Assembly: GCA_029255685.2 (NCBI GenBank)
Contig: CM055320.2
Location: 49,044,910-49,108,909 of the forward strand
Length of the DNA stretch: 64,000 nt
DNA from: Silene conica
Taxonomy: Eukaryota > Streptophyta > Magnoliopsida > Caryophyllales > Caryophyllaceae
Direction: 5' to 3'
The notes under the pieces were generated by a model. The model ran no database searches and was not told the DNA's origin. It saw only the letters and a list, made by a program, of their open reading frames with translations. Each line of letters opens with the position of its first letter. The stretch's first letter is position 1. Shown one piece after another: positions 45,841 through 55,259 of this stretch. The translations under genes were made by a program, and so were the position numbers.

Positions 45841-47083
45841 CCTAATTGGCGACAAATTACAATCATTCTCAGAAAGTAAGGGCCGAGGAAAGAGATGGGA
45901 GAAACCCAGCACAAAAAATGTTGGCACTCGCGGTTCAGCATAAGTATGTTCATTTTTGGGTTACCGAACCGGAGGAGGGGGAGCTTACCCACGTGTTCAT
46001 GGCTCATCCAGAATCAGTTAAGATGTTTCGGTCATACTATTATGTTATGTTGATCGATTTCACCTACAAGACAAACTTATACGGTCTTCCGCTTATTAAG
46101 ATGGTCGGTGTCACACCGGTTGGGAAGACCTTTGTGATCGCTTATGCGATTGTTACTCATGAGTCTAAGGATGGATAGGTTTGGGTTTTAGAGCGATTGA
46201 AGTCCCTTCGCAACGACAACGTTCAACCTAATGTTATTGTCAAAGATTTCGAACGTGGGTTGTTGAATGCGATTCCAACTGTTTTTCCTGATTCGGTTCA
46301 CTTGTTATGTCTTTGGCATATATATTCGAACGTGGAGACCAAAGCACTTAATATCACAGGTAAGGATAGTTGGGCTAAGCACATAACAAGCAGAGTGTTT
46401 AAAGCGGTTGTCGAGGCGGAGACGGAAGAGTTGTTCGATGAGGCGTGGACCGAGTTCGCAAGGTAATTTGCGGCTGTGGCTGCTTATGTTGAGGATCAAT
46501 GGATCCCGCACGTGGAAAAATGGGCCAAGTACAGAACGAACAAGATTACTCATTTCGATAACACTACTACATCTCGGGTTGAGTCGGCTCATGCGAATTT
46601 AAAGAAGTGGTTGAATAGCGCGAAACTGGTTATTGATAGCATTAGGATACGTTTTCATTCCTTGTTGGAAAAGCAACATGTTGAGATCCGACACCAGTTG
46701 CAGTTATCTAGATCGAGATGGCTGACGGGTCTTCCCCGATTATTTTCCAGAATTTCTTGTAAAATATCGAAGGAAGCTATCATTGAAATGCGTGAAGAAT
46801 TTGAAAGAGGCGCCAAGATGACGATAGATGCTTTATCGACCAATTACAGATGTGTGAAGTCTACTACACTGGGAATGCTATGTGCTTGTGCACTTCATCG
46901 CTTAGCTAATAATGGATGTTGAGTGCCTCTTGAGGTCTTACATGACTTTTGGAGGAAATTCGAGTACGATGGTTCTGAAGCAATGCCGACTTGTGACGAT
47001 GCTCGAGTTGAGGAGTTGTTTGATGAAATTCGGAATGCAGACCCTACTATGAGATCTTTCATGTTCAATGCCTTTACTCTCAG
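45841..47083 (+). pseudogene. MULE transposase core, broken
   Basis: This continues the coding sequence interrupted by R4. Residues YYYVMLIDFTYKTNLYGLP, GVTPVGKTFVIAYAI and, after a stop, WVLERLKSL...VIVKDFERGLLNAI...FPDSVHLLCLWHI follow the MULE transposase consensus (PF10551-type), including the first catalytic Asp in LIDFTYKT and the Asp in VKDFE. Breaks seen: a 1-nt frameshift near 45855; in-frame TAG at about 46176 (expected Trp); TAA at 46464; TGA at 46920; and a frameshift near 47075 that separates this part from the OTU region. Not functional. Beyond the core, ARVESAH-type and KKWL motifs resemble other FAR1/MULE proteins. Confidence 0.8.
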
Positions 47084-48025
47084 TTGCATCCAGACGAGGA
47101 GGATGTATGCGAGCCTAGAGTGAACGAGAACCCGAGAGGACGTCCGAAAAAAGTAACTCGTAGAGAACCGTCTGCCGTTGAGCATGCACGAATTCGGGTC
47201 AGCTTTGGTAGAGGTAGAGGTAGAGGCAGATCAACTACGCCCGATAGTTCGCAACGTACCGGTGCTACATTCACTACACCCCCTCTTTCCACTCCGAAGG
47301 GAGTCGGTACTCCGTCATCGGGTATCGGTACTCCATCATCTACTGCGACCACGAGTTCAGGGAGTTTCAGTACATCGCATTTTGCACCTGTAGAGGTGAA
47401 TTACACCGTTGGTCAACCGAGGTATTTTCCTTATCTTCAGTTTCTGCCTCCATGGTTTCCACAGTATCTAGAAGCGTGGTTTGATCCTTCTCCAGATGGT
47501 CACTGTGGTTATCGAGTTATATCACATGCTTTATGGGGTGACGGAGGTCATTTCACGATGGCTAGAAGAGATCTGCTCCGAGAAATATGTAGTTGGGCCA
47601 CGTACCGTGATGCTGTTTATGGACAGAATAGATTTGAGTCCATAGATGTTGGTAGAGTTACATTTATGGATCAGGTACCGTGTGGGAGGGCTCATTGGAT
47701 GAATATGTTCGATCTATATGGATACGCTACGATGTACAACTGGGTGATATGCTGTATTTCTTCCGAGGACGATCCAGAGGGGCGGCGACAATGGGGTGGT
47801 AGTTTTACTTTCATGCCTTTACGAGCCCATATTGGAGTACGTGCCCCTTACGGTGTCTTATGGATATTACATGCGGGAAACCACTTTGTGAGGCGTCGGG
47901 TACGTCCCTTGTCACCTATGCCACTGATAGCTTCTTGTTGGGAACACGATGGTAGCGTAGCTCATTATAGAGATAACTATCGACATCAACTTTCAATGTG
48001 GCGCAATTTCGAACCACGTTGGTAG
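47084..48025 (+). CDS. OTU-like cysteine protease region, C-terminus of MULE protein
   Basis: A 313-codon open frame. Residues 1-110 are basic, then Ser/Thr/Gly/Pro-rich (PRGRPKKV, an AT-hook-like GRP at 18-21; RGRGRGRGR). Residues 130-275 carry an OTU-like domain: PDGHCGYRVI gives the D138-G-H-C141 catalytic box, and LHAGNHF gives the likely catalytic H267. OTU enzymes remove ubiquitin or related conjugates. A MULE transposase joined to an OTU domain occurs in plant genomes; here the two are separated by a frameshift at about 47075, so the ATG at 47084 is an internal Met rather than a true start. The domain is intact in sequence, but independent expression is uncertain. Confidence 0.72.
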   Translation: MHPDEEDVCEPRVNENPRGRPKKVTRREPSAVEHARIRVSFGRGRGRGRSTTPDSSQRTGATFTTPPLSTPKGVGTPSSGIGTPSSTATTSSGSFSTSHFAPVEVNYTVGQPRYFPYLQFLPPWFPQYLEAWFDPSPDGHCGYRVISHALWGDGGHFTMARRDLLREICSWATYRDAVYGQNRFESIDVGRVTFMDQVPCGRAHWMNMFDLYGYATMYNWVICCISSEDDPEGRRQWGGSFTFMPLRAHIGVRAPYGVLWILHAGNHFVRRRVRPLSPMPLIASCWEHDGSVAHYRDNYRHQLSMWRNFEPRW

Positions 48026-48406
48026 TTATATGTAGTTTAGTTTATTTAGTATTATGTTTTATGTAGTTTAGTTTATTTCGTATTATGTTTTATGTAGTTT
48101 AATTTGAATTGTTTAGGTTGTAATATTGAAATGTAACCGTTAGAATTTCAAAATGTTACCGTTAAAATTTCAAAATGTTACCGTTATAATTTCAAAATGT
48201 TACCGTTATACTATGGCTTCTTATAAATAGTGGTTTTTATGTTCATTGTAATCGCAACAACACAGCTTATTCACTACTAAAATTCAAAACTTTTACGATG
48301 GTTCTCACAAACGTTCAAAAAAACAGAGCTTATAAGCTAAGGATCGATCTTATAAACAGAGCTTATAAGCTAGTGTCGCCTTGAACTAGTCATTCCAAGT
48401 GACACT
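48026..48406. repeat. AT-rich spacer with short tandem repeats
   Basis: It contains two units of a 36-bp repeat (TTATGTTTTATGTAGTTTAG..., 48048-48115), four units of AATTTCAAAATGTTACCGTT (48130-48215), and a direct repeat of AACAGAGCTTATAAGCTA (48322 and 48354). The first repeat recurs at 48848 and at 58030 around the R5 insertion. Confidence 0.7.
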
Positions 48407-48640
48407 GTGTGGGGCCTGGTAGAAAATCCTCCAATTGGCAGCCTTTTCAACATCCTACACGGTAACTCCAACATCACTTTGGTTGTTACCGACGAGGATG
48501 TTACTGATGAAATTGTAACTGAGAAGATGTGGGAGTTTCGCAGCTTAAGAAGCGATTTCCTTGTCTATATTAAGTGTATACTAACCTTGATAGATTATGC
48601 AACACTATCAGATTTATATGCGGCAGAGTGTTCAACCTAG
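48407..48640 (+). CDS. Small hypothetical ORF within MULE
   Basis: 77 codons, starting MWGLVENPPIGSLFNILHG and with an acidic TDEDVTDEIVTEK stretch. An overlapping frame (48574-48792) ends in an acidic serine-rich DLDFSSSSSEDN. Together they could be a decayed third coding region of the MULE, possibly frameshifted near 48600, but no family is recognised and either frame may be fortuitous. Confidence 0.25.
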   Translation: MWGLVENPPIGSLFNILHGNSNITLVVTDEDVTDEIVTEKMWEFRSLRSDFLVYIKCILTLIDYATLSDLYAAECST

Positions 48641-48870
48641 GTAATGTCCATCTGCGCGTTTTAATGTTATATGATCATTACGTGGCTAGCCAACCTGAAC
48701 AAATTGAAGCCGGAGATTACGAAGGAGATCTGGATTTTTCATCTTCATCATCCGAAGATAATAAGTTCTGTAAACTTATGTTTGATGTTTGATGTGTTTT
48801 AATTTATGTCCAATGTAAGCTATGTTTTCATTAAGTTGTAATTACGATTTATGTTTTATGTAGTTTAATT

Positions 48871-48875
48871 TATTT
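48871..48875. repeat. Target site duplication of R5, left (TATTT)
   Basis: TATTT repeats at 58024-58028, and the flanking 36-bp repeat unit continues across the pair. Confidence 0.82.
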
Positions 48876-49607
48876 TGTAAAACCCCTCGCGAAAGCGGAA
48901 ATTTAAAACATACAAAGTACTAAAAATGCAGCGGAATTAAAACTTTTTAAACATACACAACATGCGAGAAGAATTAAACTGAAACGGAAACTGATAACTG
49001 ATATAAACAAAATAGATAAGTAACAGTTCTAAGTACTGGGAACCAAAATATAAATACAAGGCCTGGGATGGAACATCCCTACAGGCACCAAAAGATAACA
49101 GTATCAAAAACTAAGAGTCTAGCTAATCGATAAACGTGTAAGTCATATGATCAAAGGATCATCACTCGCTAGCTCTCAAGTGAACCCTGATCCAACCTGC
49201 ATGTACCTACATACATGGAAACATGTACGCCACAATCAGTGGGGAGTGACTAGAGTTCTCCTATCCACCTTTTGTAACGACACGTAACAAGTAAAGCAAT
49301 ACAGAATACTCCAACATATATCAACATGTGAAGTATAACAATATCTCAATAACTGATCATCAACTATCATGCAAACTCTAATGCACGGCTCTCAACCAAC
49401 TTCATTAACCGTTTGGAAGGAGAGCCGGTTTCCCTACTGGTTACCCAGTCGGGGGGTCTTTCAATCCAACTATTTATGAAACCGATCATAGAGTCATCCA
49501 ATGCCTTGGATGATCAAACTATAACTCAACAATGAAATCATCAATTTCCTCATGCATATCTGACACTGTACCAAACCCTAGGCAAGCAGATATAACACAA
49601 ACACTAG

Positions 49608-50206
49608 CAATGAGTCCAGAGGTGAATTTAACACATATCCCACTACCAAACAATGTCGGGTCCAGAGGGGAGCTTAACACATATCCCAATATGCAATTCA
49701 AGTAAAGGGTCCAGAGGTGAACTTAACACATATCCCTATACATACAATTCAAGAGAAGGGTCCAGAGGTGAGCTTAACACATATCCCTAATCACAATTCA
49801 GTAATGGGTCCAGAGGTGAGCTTAACACATATCCCACTACAAACAAATGTCGGGTCCAGAGATGAGCTTAACACATATCCCAACTTACATCCATAAGCAA
49901 AGGGTCCAGAGGTGAGCTTAACACATATCTCAATGCTACAAACAAGTATTGGGTCCAGAGGTAAGCTTAACACATATCCCAATACACAGCTATCGCACAC
50001 TGGGTCCAGAGGTGAGCTTAACACATATCGCAGTATACAATAACCGATCACGTGTCAGGTCCAGAGGTGAGCTTAACACATATCCTGACACGCCACAAGC
50101 AAAACACGTAACGGGTCCAGAGGTGAGCTTAACACATATCCCGTCACGCGACATACAAAACACGTAATGGGTCCAGAGGTGAGCTTAACACATATCCCAT
50201 CACGCG
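49608..50206 (-). ncRNA. Array of covarying stem-loops, diverged family (R5 3' LTR)
   Basis: About twelve units with element-sense core ATGTG, TTAAGCT, CACCTCTG, so P2 is GTG/CAC where R3 and R4 have GCC/GGC or GCG/CGC. P1 differs per unit but pairs: GTATTGGG/CCCAATAC (49946-49985), CGTGTCAGG/CCTGACACG (50051-50092), ACGGG/CCCGT, ATGGG/CCCAT, AGGG/CCCT. One unit has GTG facing TAC, a tolerated wobble. A few units keep only GGG/CCC. Confidence 0.65.
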
Positions 50207-50505
50207 ACATCCAAATTAACCATTAACATCCAGAGATAGAAACTAACCTATAGTTCTAACTTCTTAAACCACTAAACAACACTTAATTGATCCCGGGAAC
50301 TAAGACGAGGGAGAGCCGGTTTCCCTTTCGGTTACCCGACCGGGGGGTCTCTATCCTCACTCCATTCGAACCCAATATAGTGCCGCCCGTCCTCCGGGGA
50401 CATCAAATAGATATCAAAGATACAAGGAACGAGTTTCAATCAAAACCGATCAACCGATTAAAAGTTATGAACGATTTACAAAATGAAAACAAGCTACAGG
50501 GGTCC

Positions 50506-50780
50506 CCAGCCGGTCGGCAGGCAGCCGGTCGGCAGGCAGCCGGTCGGCCGGCTGGTGATCCCATCCCAGCTTTCCTCTTCTTTTAAAAACAAAACACAAA
50601 GGACTCCCAGCCGGTCGGCTGGCTGGGAACCCAATATAGGTTCTAAAAATTTCGCAAACACATCACAATGTACTCCCAGCCGGCTGGCAGGCGGCCGGTC
50701 TGCCGGCTGGGAGACTTATTCCTACGAAGGTCAAGTCTCGCAAAAACAACCAAAAGCCTTCCCAGCCGGTCGACCGGCAC
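50506..50780. repeat. GC-rich hairpin cluster (R5 3' LTR)
   Basis: Palindromic CAGCCGG...CCGGCTG blocks as in R3. The first has an extra GCAGGCAGCCGGTCG step, the second is shortened (50609-50630), and the last has lost one arm (50762-50780). In the R5 5' LTR (56790-57066) the second block is complete. Confidence 0.78.
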
Positions 50781-51736
50781 AGAGAGCCTGATGGGAAAAA
50801 CCGCATTTCCTGAAACTTACAAATCCTACCAAAATCGATTCAACACTTCGATGATTACTAACAACAATTAAACCCCAGCCTCTTATACATACATATGAAC
50901 CACAAACAAGTCTAAATTTCACCAACAACCATATTTTAAGATCACAACTTGTATTCGTCTTAACTTTGTAAAAACTGAAAATAAGCATATGATCATGTGA
51001 AACATCAACAAGGCATGAATTCATCACATAAGAACATTCCTAAGCATGTTTCTAAGTCCATTAATCATCAATCCTTGAACAAAATCAGAAATAACAACAT
51101 GAACACAACAAAACTTGCTATTTTAACAAAAAGGCCGAGTTTCTCAGTATCGTCACCTCAAATGCAATCCGGCTCAAAGATCTTACTCTAAGATGAAGCT
51201 ATCCACTTCCGGGTCGTCCAAGCCCACGCCTACAAGCACGATAAACGAGATTATGGCTGAAAAACGGAATTTAGGTAAAACAGCCCAAATTTCGAAGTAG
51301 AGAAAATGAAAAACGAAAGTGATAGATGGCTTGCAAATTCGATGAGGATTCCGCAAATGTTATTATTACCTTAATTCGGAAGACGGATGATGGAGAAAAT
51401 TGGAGAAGAAGGAGAGTTTTTTATGGAGGTTTATGAAAATGGTGTTTTACTGTTTATTTGTTTTGAAGGGTTGAAGATGTCGACATAAGGGTCTTAAAGG
51501 ATTTAAGGAATTGTCCTTTCCGTTTAAAGTGAAACGGGTTAGGATACTTGAACGGGTTTTTAAGTTGTGAACTTAACTTTACCAAGTTTGTATTCGTCTT
51601 AAGGACGTAAGGTTCTTAAGACGGATCCTACGAATTATTTTAAAATAACTTAACATTAAATATTAAAATATTATTTTATCCCGTAAAAATAATTAAAACC
51701 TTTGAAATATAATTGACGAAAATATAGGATGTTACA

Positions 51737-51772
51737 ATCACCCAATCTTCAAAAAGTTTCGTCCTCGAAACT
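51737..51772 (-). promoter_or_regulatory. R5 polypurine tract and adjacent hairpin
   Basis: The element strand has AGTTTCG-AGGA-CGAAACT (51755-51772), then GAAGATTGGGTGAT against the LTR. Confidence 0.72.
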
Positions 51773-53859
51773 CGAAGGTAGAAGTAAGTATGAAAATAAC
51801 TCTAACTTTCAAAATATATCAAGCGGGTTAAGATAACCCAAAACTTTATTTTTCCCAAAAAGGTTTCAAGAAACAAAAGGTTTAAAGGCACAAGTCTTGT
51901 CAATGGATATTGGGATTCTCGTTATGTATTCAAGAGTCCGACATTCCAAATCTGAGACAAGTCCCAAAATTTTGTTCAAATAAGGTTCAAAATTAGATTG
52001 ATTCGGTGTTGACAAGCACAGCACAGGTTATCAGACGTCTCCAATAACCAGTTCTAGTGGCAGTCAACGCTGAAATCTGACAAAATCGTAAAACGTTACG
52101 CCCTTTAAAACCAAGTTTTCTTCAAATCGACCAATACGCCTAAATTCTTGAAAAAATAAAATTGTAACAATGACTAAAAGTTGCTTCTAACGGAAGAGAA
52201 GGCAATTTCAAATTCTCAAAACAACTAAGCTTTTTCCAAAACAGTGAGTTTAGAGTCGACAATTGGGGAACGAGTTCCAAAACAGGCGTTTGAGAGCGCG
52301 GAAACAGTCGCAGAGCTTATCTTCGATACGAAGGATTAGGGGTTTCAAGCCTCGCGGCTGTAAGAACACAAAAAGGAGGGTTGAAGGGACAGAACAATCA
52401 AGTCGAAGGTTAAACAAGACGGTAACCTTTGCCAAGCATGGGTGCACTAACCGCTCCATTCATAATCAAGACATCCTTTCAACGATCCCTAGTATATCCC
52501 AAAAAGGCGATTTCAGTAACCTCGATGCTCACAATGGGTTCACGGTTCCTATTACCCCTATCTCATCCAGAAAACAGGGTGTTCCTCAACCAGAAGGTTT
52601 GCAACCTCTCACGCAGTTACCCAAAAATCCGTTCTAAAAGGGTTAAGGATCCCTCACTCACGGTGGAAGTCTAACAAACATACCTCGGACCAAGGTTTAC
52701 ACACTTTATAAGTCTAAATCTGAATTCTATCATCCAAAACGTCGAATTCTGAAGTTAGAATACCAAACTTTCCACACTAGGGCTTTTCTCCATCAGACAG
52801 GTCATAACCAAAATTACCTATATCCTTTAGTCCTACGTAGTTCAATTCCATCAAATTCATTCAAGGGGGTACTTCAAATTTCTAAGTTCTTCAAAGGTCA
52901 TCTATTACCATAAAACGAACACTCCAAGGTAAGGTCTCACTAAGGTAACAACTCCCAAGTCAAACAAATCTATGACTGGCCCTCATGACTAGTTCCTCAA
53001 ACGATTCCGATCCCAAAGTTCCTCGAAGTCTAAAGCAACTTTATCCTTTCAATGATTTATTCCTCAAAAGTTGAGATAATCCATCTCAGATAGTTCACAA
53101 CTGAAGATTCAACCAAACACTCAGACTACTCAACTCAGGTGATATATCTACTAGACTTGTATCACAGTCCACAATAACCATACTCAAATCAACGCGTTTC
53201 TGGACTTACATCTCTCAACGAATCATTCATTCTCAACTGATGAAGTATCCTAAATTTTCCTTTAAGTCCTTCATTAGATAAATGCTAAGATCCATTAAGT
53301 AACTTAAGATCAACCACTCAGTCAATTCCACAAGTTATTGTAAATGTTCCAATGTTCTCACACCGTTACTAACAACTCTCGTTCCTCAAGTTCAAATAGC
53401 ATTAGCTTGTCTCATTCCATTATTATCAGGCAACGTCAGTACCTTCATCATATTCCTCGAAATCAATCTTTACTCTAAGTTCCTCGAGATCCTCAAATGG
53501 ATATTCCAAACTCACAATTATCCATGACTCAGCTAGATTCTCGCACCTAAGTTCCATTATTAAAGGTCGTGTATAACACTCTACCTGGCTTAATTATCTC
53601 ATCATTCACTTACTCTTCAAATTAGTAACATAGCAACTCTAGGGTCACCAAACTATATTCCATAAAGCTTCCTGGTTTTCCTCAAGTAACAACACTCTCC
53701 AAATTACGGTCTACCGCTAACCTCACGAAATTCCCCAAGTCTGTCTATGGTAGGTTACCGCACAAGGTGTTTCAAGGTAAGTAAGTTATCAGATTGAGTA
53801 AAAAGGAAATGAAGATAGATCCCAAAGAAGATTAACAGGAATCTAAGGGAAGAGATTAA
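51773..53859 (-). mobile_element. R5 interior without recognisable coding
   Basis: About 2.1 kb where pol would be expected. The plus strand is rich in CTCAA/TTCC, and the sequence lacks DTG, FIDD or integrase motifs in any frame I could read. The longest ORF (124 codons on the plus strand, 52263-52637) is antisense to the element and unlike any known protein. Confidence 0.6.
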
Positions 53860-55089
53860 GATCTAACCAGCTACAATTACCACAACCCTAAATAAGACGG
53901 TAGGTAAGAACATACCAGTAGGTGGGTCAGGATGAACTCCAGTCTCAGCTTGATCCAGAACAGTTCTAGCTCCACTGGTCTCAGCCTCTGGGTCAGTAGT
54001 AACAGCTCTGTCAACGGCGACAATCCCCACGGGACACTCGAAAGAGCAATGTCCGAACATCTCGCAGGTGAAGCATTGGTGAAGGTTGCCATGGCAGTCA
54101 AGTCCAAGGTGAAGATCCTTGTGGCACTTGAAACACTTTAAGGGTGCTTATGTCGAGGGTTCCATGACTCGATCCTGAGAAGCCTCAGCTCCGTTGGGTT
54201 CTCCCTTTCCCTGGGGGCACTAATTAGAGAGGTGTCCTCGCTCTCTGCAACGGTAGCAAATGCGTGGTCTACCACGGCGGTTATTGCCTGGCCTAACAGT
54301 AGTAGGTTACACCGGGAACTGTGGGCGCTTTCCTCTTCCAGGGGGAGAGGAGGAGCAAGGAGGACTAAGAGGTCTCTTGCTTCGACAGCTATGTAAAGGG
54401 GGTCAAGGAGGAGAGAAAGCTCTAACTCTCTCACAATAGATCTCATAAGGGTCCTCCGCTCGTAAGACACTGTAGTAACTCTGGAAGTAAGAAGTCGGGT
54501 CACCACTGGCTACACTCCTAGTCTCCGTATTAAGCTTGCTCCGAAACAGGTAAGCTTTGTCTTCTTCTCTCTCAACTAGCTGTGGGACAAAGTGGATGAG
54601 CTCCTCAAATCGATTGGTGAAGGCTTGAACAGAAAGGGTTCCTTGGCGAAGGTTTATGAACTCGGTCATCTTATCTTGACGTATATCCCTGTAGTAAAAC
54701 CTCATGCCAAGAAGAGTCTTGAAACGACTCCAAGTGAAAGTAGGGTCACGAGTAGCAGGAGCACTGATCGTCAACCACCAACTCCTAGCCTCACGAACTA
54801 AGAACTGGGATGCCACTCGGATCTGATCCTCAGGTCGAACACCATAAATCAAGAAGTTCCTTTCCATGTCGAAGAACCAAGCGGTGAGGGTCGTAGCACT
54901 GGTCTCTCCGTCGAATGTCTTAGCTGCATTCCTCCACATCTAGGTGATGATCCAAGCCAATCCTCCAGGTTGGTTACTTCCCGAGGTTTGAAATGAAGAA
55001 GAAGGCATAGACGACCTAGCTATGCAATCCTGAAGAGTTTGAATGAGGGCTTGCATCTCAGCACTCTCTTCATTGGTTGGTTCTGTCAT
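53860..55089 (-). pseudogene. Decayed gag of R5
   Basis: Starts MTEPTNEESAEMQALIQ at 55089. A TAG (54940-54942) interrupts WIIT-MWRN where R3 has WIASQM, so a Gln codon was probably lost. The 178-codon frame 54403-54939 holds the retrotransposon Gag core (AWFFDMERNFLIYGV...WWLTI...DKMTEFINLRQGTLSVQAF). Further downstream in shifted frames are three zinc-knuckle-like CX2CX4HX4C motifs: CYRCRERGH (with a stop before its last Cys), CFKCHKDLHLGLDC and CFTCEMFGHCSFEC. Three knuckles, against two in R3, indicate a distinct lineage. Confidence 0.75.
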
Positions 55090-55245
55090 TCTTCAATCAT
55101 AAGAGAATAAACCGTTAGACGTATCCCTAACAAGGCACAAACAGACTACAATATAATTCCTCAGATCTACCCATCTCTCATTCATTATTTGTTTATTTGG
55201 TCGAGTTAAGGTTGGGGGTCACATGAGTGCGTCGGGAGCAATAAT

Positions 55246-55257
55246 GCTCTGATACCA
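55246..55257 (-). promoter_or_regulatory. R5 primer binding site (initiator Met tRNA)
   Basis: TGGTATCAGAGC on the element strand, 2 nt from the 5' LTR. Confidence 0.88.
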
Positions 55258-55259
55258 AC

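Larger units (their letters stand above)
48876..51736 (-). repeat. R5 3' LTR
   Basis: 2861 bp. Contains the bulged hairpin (49061-49086), motif A (49420-49462), the stem-loop array (49608-50206), motif B (50309-50350), GC hairpins (about 50506-50780), mini-exon (about 51190-51229) and intron-like segment (51230-51369). Confidence 0.87.

Noticed and set aside
52263..52637. 124-codon plus-strand frame inside R5
   Set aside because: Antisense to the element, no homology recognised, low-complexity basic start. Likely chance.
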